From positions 1-14,597 of the forward strand of contig AUXH01000490.1 in NCBI GenBank assembly GCA_000482145.1: a DNA stretch of 14,597 nucleotides. The letters are read 5' to 3'. Below are positions 1-7,010 of the stretch, piece by piece. Every line of letters begins with the position of its first letter. The first letter of the stretch is position 1. This DNA is from Strigomonas culicis. Its lineage: Eukaryota > Euglenozoa > Kinetoplastea > Trypanosomatida > Trypanosomatidae. The translations under genes and the position numbers were made by a program. The notes under the pieces were generated by a model that had not been told where the DNA came from, searched no databases, and saw only the letters and a program-made list of their open reading frames with translations.

Positions 1-2106
1 GGCCGCCCTCCAGGGCCTCGCAACGATGGAGGCCCCGCAAAAAAAAAACAAGCCCCAACCGCCGCCGCCAAACCAAAAGAAGAACCTGCCGCGCAAAGCA
101 AGCGACGCCCCTCGGACCGCCACGACCTTCAAAAAACGCAGCGGGCCGCGAGCCCAGCCCTTGCGAAAGGCCCCCCGCCCCAGCCTCCACGCCCGGGGAC
201 GGGCGAGGCTGGGGAACGGGAAACGGGCTCGAAACGCCCAGCGGGCGCCGGGGCGAGGCGCGCCCGCGGCCTTTACGGGGGGACCCCCCACGAAAAGTCA
301 CAGAAGGCCTCGCTCGGAGGTAACCACACCAACACCGCCTCATTAAGCAAATCTTCTTTGGCGCTTTGAAAACACTCCCTCCACCTAAAGCGGGACACAA
401 AGCGCAAGACCGCACCCCATCCCACCAAGCAAACAGCCCCCACGCGCGACACATGGCGCCTTTGTAGGAGTGCGACCCCACCGCCCTAAGGGGCCCTTTT
501 CGAGCGTTGCCCAAATGCAGGAGAATAGCGTGTTCTTCCGATGCGCTTTTTGCCCAACACTTGGTTTCGTGAACAACGCGCAGGGCCGTGTGCTGTTCGC
601 CGGCCATCCGTCGGGGCATTCCCCATCACCAAACGTCCTTTCCAGAATTGAGGCTACACCTCAGCATGTATAACTCGATGACGTTCTTGCTTGATCATTG
701 GCTCGGGCCCCCTAATCCACACGCGCCCACGGTCCCGTTTGCCCACACAAACATCGCATGCGCAGCTTTTTAGGCATAAACAACAAGCGACTGCGCCCCC
801 CAAACACACTCGCCCCCACCCTTGATGCTGGCAGCCCCCACGCGGCATTTAGAATCTCGCCTCACAATAACCAGAGTTGCAAAAAGGGGTTTTAAAAGGA
901 TGAAAGAGTTGTTGCATCTAAAGGGCTGGTGTTGAAAGCAAGCTTGAGGCTGTTTTTTGAGCACGGAAGGGGCTTCCGCTTTAAAACCATGTGGTCAAAC
1001 GGGAAGAGACTTCCAGGAAGGGAGGAAAGCCCTGCAATCACAAAGGGGGCACCTCGCCCCCAAGGGCATAATTGCTTAAAGGCGTTTAAAGACGTGAATG
1101 GAGTAATAATGGCCAACGCCCGCAGTGAGGAACCGGAATTGATATGCCCCAGGGAGAAACGGATAAACCGCCCCCTCCCCTTTATTCTTAAACTAATCCA
1201 CATAAGTGGGTACGGAAAAAAAGAGAGAGCGCGTATATGGTAAATAAAAAACTATTGGGCATCATGTGTTTGGTCGCCCGTCTCGCGGAGGGGCTGGTTA
1301 TACCCTCGTCTTCATTGAAAAAGGAGAGGTCGCGGGGCTTGTGTGGGCTTATGTGAAAGCAAGCGGCCCCTTCCCACTTCCTCGAACAGACAAAGGGGCG
1401 CGCTCAACAGCAAGATGTCCGTCTATTGACGGCGGAGTGGCAACAAAAATGGAGAGTGATATCAACATGTCTCATCTGAAGCGCGCGCGTTGGCCATTGG
1501 CACATTCATAAGCGATGTCACGAATCTTTGTTTCACTGTGACACAATACTAAATACCAATGTGCGCCCCATGTGGTGGGAAGAAAGGGTGCCTCGTTGTT
1601 TCTCGAAATCCCAAGGATTCATTTCGTGGCAGTGATGCTGTGAGTGAATTGAAAAGGAAACAGGTTTTCGCGTGGAAAAAAAACCGCCAGGGTTTCAACG
1701 AGAGAGTTGCTTTCCTCCTTTATTCATCGTCGCCTCCGCGCATTCCGTTTGTTCACAAACCGCCAAAACCAGCCAACCAAACAATAATGGGGAGGGCGCT
1801 ATGTGGAAGGAGGCGTGGGACGGGTTCACCACGCATGAGAATGAGAAACGGTCGCGGGGTGTCGAACGCAAACGCCAGTGGAAAGGGGCGGTGTTGACAA
1901 GAATAAAAAGAAGCCCTTCTAATGGCATAGGGCTCGCAGGAAAACGAAAAAGAACCGTTTCCCCCTGGCTCTTTTCGGTGGGGGCGCCTCTTTTCTAGCG
2001 GGCGGGCGGCCCTTGGTGCGCCCAGCGCTCTTTTCTTGAGCTGGGCAGTGCGGGCACTGTGAAGAATTCTGTTGAACGGTTGCCGTGAATATGGGCGGGT
2101 GATTGG

Positions 2107-2120
2107 GTGTGTGTGTGTGT
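2107..2120. repeat. (GT)7 microsatellite
   Basis: Seven uninterrupted GT units lie in the gene-free region. Such runs are common in trypanosomatid intergenic DNA. No function can be inferred. Confidence 0.9.
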
Positions 2121-2470
2121 TGTTGGGGTGCGCGTTTTAGTGGTCCGAGGCCCCGTGGCGTGCGGAACGCTTTTTGCGGCCGGGGTCCGTGTTTTGACAG
2201 CTGGGCCGAAAGACCCTGGCGCCCGCGCTGCGCCTGGGCGGCGGGGGCGCCGCGTGTGCTGATTAACTGTTTTGCTCGGAAAGCCCCTCGCCCTCGGCTG
2301 TGGTTTCGTTAAGAGAGCCCAGGAAAGCCATGGTGAGGGACGGTGGGCGTTAAGAGCCGCTGCTCGACGTGCTAGGGTCAAGGGCGGGTAAGGGAATGGC
2401 CAAAGCGCCTACGTCCCTTCCGCATGATGGGACGCCGCGCCCTATCCATCTGCTGGCAAGTGGATGAGGT

Positions 2471-2497
2471 GGGGGGGGAGGGGGCTTGTGGGAGGGG
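2471..2497 (+). other. Canonical G-quadruplex motif
   Basis: Four G-tracts (8, 5, 3 and 4 G) are separated by loops of 1, 5 and 1 bases on the plus strand, which satisfies the usual G3+N1-7 rule. The plus strand is the template for the leftward polycistron, so the structure could form in the DNA template and would be C-rich in RNA. It lies about 300 bases downstream of the last recognised gene. A role in stalling or ending transcription is inference. Confidence 0.7.
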
Positions 2498-2797
2498 TGA
2501 GACCCCTTTGACTTGTGGGGGATGGGCAGCGAGGGACTCCGCCGCCCGCCGCCTTTGGTACGGGCCGTGTGTTCTGTATCCTGTTTCCGAAAAAAAGGCA
2601 GGTGGGGGGAAGAAAGTGAAGAAATGTAACTCATTTTCTGTTCAAATGAGGGCCGCGCATGAGACCAGAACTTCACTCACTTTTCTCTCCAAAATGGCAG
2701 CTTTCGGTTTATACACATAAAAAACAAACTATTCTCTGATGCTTTCCCACTCGACCCTTGTGGCCTCAAGGGCGGAGAGGTCACTCCCTCGCTGTCT

Positions 2798-3304
2798 TTA
2801 TTCAATGTACGAGCGCAGGTAAGCCAAGATGCTCTGTTCCGTGTGCACGTCGACGACAAGTCCGTCCGTGCATGAGTTGGGCTGGAGAAGCAAGAGCGTT
2901 GGAAACTGATGAACTTCGAAATCGTCGGCGAGTTTGGTGTACCGGTCGCCGTTCACCTTGCCGATCACCACCTTGTTCTTCAGCGATTCATCAGCCGCAA
3001 TGGCAAGTGCCAAGCTTTTGTACACCGGGGTAAAATGTCGGCAATGCTCGCACCACGAGGCGTAGAACTCGAGTAGTAGATAGCGCGAGGACCCACAAAA
3101 AGTGTGCAGGTTTTTGTTCGTGATTTCTTCAACCCCGGGAAGCTTTTGCGCTGGGCTGTCCGCGCCAATGGGTATAGTAATCAATATTTGCATCAAAAAA
3201 AACACGAGGAGCGCAAAAGAAATACTGGCCACAATAACAAAAATGGTCCCGCGGAGTACTGCGCGAGAGTATCGCTTCCGCGCTGTTTTTGTTCCCATCG
3301 TCAT
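2798..3304 (-). CDS. Membrane-anchored thioredoxin/PDI-like protein with CEHC active site
   Basis: This is a predicted thiol-disulfide oxidoreductase of 168 aa. Residues 1-19 are basic and lack acidic residues, and residues 20-43 form one hydrophobic segment. By the positive-inside rule it is probably a type II signal anchor, with the thioredoxin fold (about 55-165) on the lumenal side. The active site is WCEHC (Cys85, Cys88), preceded by a FYAS strand as in PDI domains. The cis-proline lies in QFPT (Pro135). CEHC resembles the PDI CGHC more than the thioredoxin CGPC. There is only one thioredoxin domain and no KDEL-like end (it ends YIE). The start is the first ATG downstream of a (CT)n splice tract; a second ATG lies two codons on. 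An in-frame extension to 3463 has no ATG and would read through the splice tract. It is the last recognisable gene of the cluster, 333 bases after the reductase paralogue. The family is clear; substrate and compartment (ER or other endomembrane favoured) are inferred. Confidence 0.85.
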   Translation of the reverse strand: MTMGTKTARKRYSRAVLRGTIFVIVASISFALLVFFLMQILITIPIGADSPAQKLPGVEEITNKNLHTFCGSSRYLLLEFYASWCEHCRHFTPVYKSLALAIAADESLKNKVVIGKVNGDRYTKLADDFEVHQFPTLLLLQPNSCTDGLVVDVHTEQSILAYLRSYIE

Positions 3305-3324
3305 TGTGTGCTTGCAAAACAGGA

Positions 3325-3329
3325 CTTGA

Positions 3330-3360
<31 letters not shown>

Positions 3361-3362
3361 GG
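3325..3362 (-). promoter_or_regulatory. Predicted trans-splicing signal for the thioredoxin-like gene
   Basis: Read on the minus strand, this is a pyrimidine tract made mostly of CT units, followed by the first AG at 3326-3325. Splicing there leaves a 5' UTR of only about 20 bases before the ATG at 3304. Another AG at 3312-3311 would leave 6 bases. Spliced-leader addition after a pyrimidine tract is established for trypanosomatids; the exact site is inferred. Confidence 0.65.
3331..3356. repeat. (GA)13 microsatellite (CT on the transcribed sense)
   Basis: Thirteen perfect GA units form the core of the pyrimidine tract upstream of the thioredoxin-like gene. A length-variable microsatellite would therefore sit directly in a splice signal. 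Read as protein it would give alternating Leu-Ser, another reason not to extend the gene across it. Confidence 0.9.
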
Positions 3363-3637
3363 TGAACGAGAAAAAGAAAAAAAAGAACAATTGTGCAGTA
3401 AACAACGATTGTGGTGGGGAAGGCGATTGGGAGGTCATCACTCCCTTCATCTCCTCTTCTCACCTCTCTGTCTGTGCGCGCACTCGTGCATCAAACTCAT
3501 GTGTCGTTCTACCCGTACGGTTAGCGATATGGCTTTTGATGTATTTTATATACTACTTGTTTTTTTTTGCCTTTTTTTGCTCTTGTTGAAAATGGATTTG
3601 TTTTGTTGTTGGGTTTTCATTTTGTCCCTTTCTTTTT

Positions 3638-6259
3638 TTATTCATAAAGTGGAACCACAGTCATCCGCTCCGTGTAGTGATGTTCACGGAGATAACGCAT
3701 GACGGCACTCATCTCCGTCGCGCCACCGGCCACCACGATGGTGACGTCCTTCTGGTTTTCATCCGTCACAGGGGGGAGAAGGTTTCGCAGCGCCTCGTCG
3801 TCGATGACGCCGACGCCGCCCTCCCACTTCGCCGGTGGCGTGTCCACCAACAGCTTGCACTTGAGCACGGCGGATTCCTTCTCGCACGCCTGGATGAGCT
3901 TGCGATAGCTCAGAGCGGAGGCGTTGTCGGCGGCGTAGAGGAGGTGCATACCGCCGGTCAGCTGCGCGGCGAAGGGCGCGTCATCGAGCGCGTGCCGCAC
4001 GAGCTGCAGCGTGGCGGCGACCCCGCCAGGCGCGGCCGCAACCACGTACAGCGCGGTGGTGGTGGCGGGCAGCGCGGCGGCCTCGCCCGCCTCGCCGGCG
4101 GCGATCTCCACCTCGTCCCCTGGCAGCAGGTCCTGCAGCCACGCGACCGCGGCAGACGGCGCGTGGGGCGGGAGCTGCACCGCGACGGACCCGACGTCGC
4201 TGGGCAGGCTGCACGGCCGCACGTCGACCGTCTTGGTCTGGCCGTGGGCGCGGTAGCGCAGCGTCAGCTTCTGCAGCAGCGCGAGGCCGCTCACCTGCAG
4301 CGGGTGCGGGAGGTTCAGCACGAGCTGGCGGCTGCCCTCCGACGTCGCCTGCTCCTCCGCGGCGTGCTCCGTGACGATCTCACGCACCGTGGCCGGGACG
4401 AAGCCGCCCGCCGCGGGCAGCGCCGGCGAGGCGAGCGGGACGGCGGGCTGCGACGCGCGCCGCCCGGCGATGCGGCCGAAGACGACGCACTCCAGCAGCG
4501 AGTTGCCGCCGAGGCGGTTGCCGCCGTGCACGCCGCCGGTGACCTCGCCGGCGCCGAAGAGACCGAGGATGGACTGGCGGCCGCCGAGGGCCGTCGTGTT
4601 TGCGCTCTGGATCTCCGCGGAGGGCGAGATGAGGCAGCCGCCCATCGTGTAGTGGATGGACGGCGTCACGTAGGCGACGTAGAAGGGGCCCTGCGGGCCG
4701 AGCACGCAGGGAAACACGTTCTTGCCGGTGATGGGGCACGGCGTCTTGGCGCTGCTGGTCGCCTCGTACTGCGTGAGCGTCTCACGCAGTGTGGGCTCGT
4801 CGCAGCCGATGAGCTGCGCCAGCGCGGCGACGTCCTCGGCGTAGGTAAAGAGGCCGAACTTCTTCCAGTAGAAGCCGAGCGTGCCCTTGCCGAACAGCGT
4901 GGCGGCCTCCTCGTTCAGCACGCAGTGGGCAAAGCGACGGTGGTCGGACCCGGGGAAGACGTTGTCCTGCTTCAGGATCGCCTCCGACACGACGGACCGC
5001 AGGTCGAGCTCGTTGATGAAGCGCTCGCCGCTCTTGTTCAGTAGGATGCCGCCGGCGCCGCGCAGCGCCTCGGGGCCGAGAAAGACGCTCCTGCCGTTGG
5101 GGTCCTTGGGGTTGAGGAGGCCGGTGGGGTGCAGCTGCACCTTGTCCATGTCGACGAGCGCGACGCCGAGCTCGCGGGCGAGCTTCACACCATCGCCCGT
5201 CGCCCACGGTCCGTTGGTGGTGGGGAACGCAGACAGGTTCGGCGCGTACTCCTTCAGCAGCGAGTCCGACGTGTGGTCGTTGGAGAAGCCGCCGGTCGCG
5301 AGAATGACGCTGTCGGCGTCCAGGTGCCGACTCTCCACCTCCTCCTTCTCCGCGCCCTCCGGCTTGCTGGCCTTGCGGTACTCGACGCCCTTCACCTGCA
5401 GAACCTCCCGCCCGCTCGGCAGCACGACCGGCTGCGAGAGCAGCCGCGTGAGCGTTGCGCTCGTTTCGATCTGGACGCTGGCGGCCAGCTCCGTCCGCAG
5501 GTGCTGCTCCAGCGTCTTCACGAGGGTGAAGCCGATGGGGAGCGGCGTGCCGTCCGGCTTCTCCGGCGCGCGGTGGCAGCGCTTGCGGCTGGCGCCGCCG
5601 AGCTGCGACAGCACGGTGAGCGGCACGCCGAAGGAGGAGAGCCAGTTGATGGCGTCCGCGCTGCGCTCCGACAGCATCTTGACCAGCCCCGGCTGGCTGT
5701 GGCCGCCGCGGCCGGAGAGGAACGTGTCGCGCTCGAAGTACTTGCCGCTGTCGACGACGCCCTGCACCTTCTGCGCGGGGGTGCCCCACGCGTTGATGCC
5801 GGAGGTCGCCTTGGCGCTGTTGCCGCCGAGGCGCGGCTCCTTCTCGAGCAGGACCACCTGTGCGCCGTTGCGGGCGGCCTCGATGGCGGCGGACTGACCA
5901 GCCAGCCCGCCGCCGATGATCACCACTGTGGCCCGCTGCATCGGTGCAGAGGAGGCTGTTGCGGTGGGGGTGGGGGTGAGGGGGATGGTGTGTGGATGGG
6001 TTTCTTTTTTCCTTTCTTCTTGCGATCGCTGTGGTGGCAAGGAAGAGGGGTGTGCTAGCGGTGTCGAGGGAGAGGGAGGAGCGTGAGTGTGTTCAGCAGT
6101 GCGCGATAATTTCCCACTATACACGAAGGCGAAGACAAGAAGGAAAGCAAACACCAGCAATAGCACCTTCACTAATATAGAAGAATGTCGTTTTTCACGT
6201 TTGCCTGTCTGTTGTACCCGGGTGTGCGGACTTCTACCGCCTTTCCTGGCTCGAGCCAT
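3638..6259 (-). CDS. Membrane-anchored fumarate reductase paralogue with degenerate NADH-reductase domain
   Basis: An 873-aa paralogue of the neighbouring three-domain fumarate reductase. Residues 1-26 are strongly basic, 27-49 form one transmembrane segment, and 50-106 are a Ser/Thr/Pro/His-rich linker; this replaces the whole ApbE domain and flavinylation motif. A FAD_binding_2 domain (about 109-600) starts with the dinucleotide motif IIGGGLAG and keeps the expected fumarate reductase catalytic residues: His377 (QLHPTG), Arg413 and Arg421 (GERFINELDLR), His536 (SIHYTMGG) and Arg582 (HGGNRLGG). The C-terminal cytochrome b5 reductase-like part (about 620-873) is eroded: no YSP flavin motif, the GGTGIAP nucleotide loop reads APGGVAA, and CGPP reads AGGA. 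It probably reduces fumarate or a related unsaturated acid, but probably cannot use NADH itself. There is no PTS1 (ends LYE). Four N-glycosylation sequons are present (Asn341, 408, 554, 779). Compartment is uncertain: secretory lumen favoured, mitochondrion possible. An internal start at Met107 would give a soluble form. Confidence 0.85.
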   Translation of the reverse strand: MARARKGGRSPHTRVQQTGKREKRHSSILVKVLLLVFAFLLVFAFVYSGKLSRTAEHTHAPPSPSTPLAHPSSLPPQRSQEERKKETHPHTIPLTPTPTATASSAPMQRATVVIIGGGLAGQSAAIEAARNGAQVVLLEKEPRLGGNSAKATSGINAWGTPAQKVQGVVDSGKYFERDTFLSGRGGHSQPGLVKMLSERSADAINWLSSFGVPLTVLSQLGGASRKRCHRAPEKPDGTPLPIGFTLVKTLEQHLRTELAASVQIETSATLTRLLSQPVVLPSGREVLQVKGVEYRKASKPEGAEKEEVESRHLDADSVILATGGFSNDHTSDSLLKEYAPNLSAFPTTNGPWATGDGVKLARELGVALVDMDKVQLHPTGLLNPKDPNGRSVFLGPEALRGAGGILLNKSGERFINELDLRSVVSEAILKQDNVFPGSDHRRFAHCVLNEEAATLFGKGTLGFYWKKFGLFTYAEDVAALAQLIGCDEPTLRETLTQYEATSSAKTPCPITGKNVFPCVLGPQGPFYVAYVTPSIHYTMGGCLISPSAEIQSANTTALGGRQSILGLFGAGEVTGGVHGGNRLGGNSLLECVVFGRIAGRRASQPAVPLASPALPAAGGFVPATVREIVTEHAAEEQATSEGSRQLVLNLPHPLQVSGLALLQKLTLRYRAHGQTKTVDVRPCSLPSDVGSVAVQLPPHAPSAAVAWLQDLLPGDEVEIAAGEAGEAAALPATTTALYVVAAAPGGVAATLQLVRHALDDAPFAAQLTGGMHLLYAADNASALSYRKLIQACEKESAVLKCKLLVDTPPAKWEGGVGVIDDEALRNLLPPVTDENQKDVTIVVAGGATEMSAVMRYLREHHYTERMTVVPLYE
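4475..4740. repeat. Near-identical segment shared with the upstream reductase gene (copy 1)
   Basis: Bases 4475-4572 (98 nt) are identical to 7854-7951, and 4604-4740 (137 nt) are identical to 7992-8128. They are separated by a divergent gap of 31 versus 40 bases. The segment encodes the SIHYTMGG and HGGNRLGGNS active-site region. Shorter exact matches occur at 4998-5041, 5117-5172 and 5562-5608. The coding sequence between blocks is clearly diverged. Confidence 0.9.
5956..5995 (-). promoter_or_regulatory. Possible internal trans-splice acceptor giving a soluble reductase form
   Basis: Inside the linker-coding part, the minus strand reads as a C-rich pyrimidine stretch ending in CAACAG (AG at 5957-5956), 14 bases before the ATG of Met107 (5941-5939). 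Met107 directly precedes the FAD-binding motif. Splicing here would remove the membrane anchor. The tract is C-rich rather than U-rich and has purine interruptions, so this is a weak prediction. Confidence 0.3.
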
Positions 6260-6337
6260 TCTTTTTATTATTATTAAATACTTCCCAGCCTTCCTTTTTT
6301 TTTTTTAAATAATGCTTGTCTTCGTATTTCTATTTTC

Positions 6338-6388
6338 CTTTTTTTTTTAGGTAGGCAAGAGAAGAACAAACAGAATGAAACAACAATA
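6338..6388 (-). promoter_or_regulatory. Predicted trans-splicing signal for the membrane-anchored reductase paralogue
   Basis: On the minus strand a T/C-rich stretch lies at about 6349-6388. It is followed by a short A run and the first AG at 6339-6338, giving a 5' UTR of about 78 bases before the ATG at 6259. The tract is interrupted by a few purines, so the exact site is uncertain. Confidence 0.5.
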
Positions 6389-6627
6389 GTATTGCGGCCA
6401 CAAGAAAGGACAGTGAAAGAAACGTTTAACTCTTTTTTTTTAAGTGGTGAACGCATTCCCACACACATACACAAACAAACAACAACATGGCAAACCGTCA
6501 TCTGTGCGTTTTCATTTAAGTTTCTAAAAAAATGATGTTTCATCAATATGCATACTATTTGCATCTGGAAATAAAAAAGAGAAAAAAAAATGTATAAAAG
6601 AATCAATGAAGTTCGATATTAATACCA

Positions 6628-6648
6628 AGAGAGATTAATATTCTCTCT
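6628..6648. repeat. Imperfect dyad with AGAGAGA / TCTCTCT arms
   Basis: Seven-base complementary arms flank a short AT core (TTAATAT). It shares the string AATATTCTCT with the palindrome at 6685-6696. In the 3' UTR of the reductase transcript it could form a small hairpin. No function is known to me. Confidence 0.5.
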
Positions 6649-6684
6649 GTTTTATTTTTTTAAGTAGTTATAAAGTCTTTTGAC

Positions 6685-6696
6685 GAGAATATTCTC
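6685..6696. repeat. Perfect 12-bp palindrome GAGAATATTCTC
   Basis: This is a perfect inverted repeat without a spacer, followed by a T-rich stretch like that after the 6628-6648 dyad. It lies in the 3' UTR region of the 1151-aa reductase. It may be chance in AT-rich DNA. Confidence 0.6.
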
Positions 6697-6948
6697 TTGT
6701 TTTTATTTCCATCTCTTCGTTATAGTGTGCATTAAAACCAAAAAATGCACCACTTTCTTTTTGTCTCTGCATTTTCTTTGTTATGAATATATAAATATGT
6801 TATATTTATGTGGTGCTGCCTCTTTTGTTATTTGCTCTGAAAACCCAAAAGAAAAAGGTAGATGTATAGTTGACCTTCTTATTTTCTTTTTTTTTTGTCC
6901 ATACAAAAAAAACGATCCTCCTTTTTTTTTGTTTAGTTCAATCTAAAA

Positions 6949-6974
6949 CACACACACACATACACACGCACACG
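6949..6974. repeat. CA microsatellite (interrupted)
   Basis: Six perfect CA units are followed by imperfect CA-type units. In the transcript this is a UG-rich stretch about 40 bases after the stop codon of the 1151-aa reductase. Such UG runs are frequent in trypanosomatid 3' UTRs. Confidence 0.85.
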
Positions 6975-7010
6975 TCATCGTGCCAGGCATCTTTCTGTTC
7001 CTGCACGTGT

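Larger units (their letters stand above)
1..2797. other. Long stretch without a credible gene (3' UTR of the thioredoxin-like gene and beyond)
   Basis: No open frame here exceeds about 130 codons. The translations are low-complexity or arginine/proline-rich, with no recognisable domain and none of the GC-ending codon pattern of the neighbouring genes. The part nearest 2797 must hold the 3' UTR of the thioredoxin-like gene, because transcription runs leftwards. I found no tRNA B-box, rRNA segment, telomere-type repeat or spliced-leader gene by eye. Composition is patchy: A/C-rich at 1-340, mixed at 350-2000, G/T-rich at 2000-2560. Visible local structures are a GT run (2107-2120) and G-tracts (2471-2497). 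It could be a long intergenic region, a transcription termination or strand-switch region, or contain unrecognised non-coding RNA. The sequence does not decide between these. Confidence 0.6.
3305..3637. other. Intergenic region between the reductase paralogue and the thioredoxin-like gene
   Basis: This short spacer must contain the 3' UTR and poly(A) site of the reductase paralogue and the splice signal of the next gene. On the plus strand 3540-3640 is T-rich, so it is A-rich in the transcript sense. I see no RNA gene or further coding sequence. Confidence 0.7.
6260..7010. other. AT-rich intergenic region between the two fumarate reductase genes
   Basis: This region holds the 3' UTR of the 1151-aa reductase and the 5' UTR of its paralogue. 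It is much more AT-rich than the genes, with many T and A runs. A CA microsatellite (6949-6974) follows the stop codon of the reductase, and two related AT-rich dyads lie at 6628-6648 and 6685-6696. I see no additional gene; open frames here are lysine/phenylalanine-rich low-complexity sequence. Confidence 0.7.

Noticed and set aside
26..346. Open frame of 106 codons near the left edge
   Set aside because: Product is a Pro/Lys/Arg low-complexity string from A/C-rich DNA; no splice signal or domain supports it.
1559..1998. Overlapping 108-112 codon plus-strand frames
   Set aside because: Neither product shows a recognisable motif, and two overlapping frames of equal length suggest chance openness.
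3305..3463. In-frame N-terminal extension of the thioredoxin-like protein
   Set aside because: It starts at GTG, has no ATG, and reads through the CT-repeat splice tract as alternating Leu-Ser; the first ATG after the acceptor is at 3304.
3677..5044. 455-codon plus-strand open frame opposite the reductase paralogue
   Set aside because: Same antisense shadow effect; its composition mirrors the shadow at 6870-9602 because the minus-strand genes are paralogous.
5963..5984. G-rich stretch inside the linker-coding part as a G-quadruplex
   Set aside because: Only three runs of five G are present; a canonical four-tract motif is not met.
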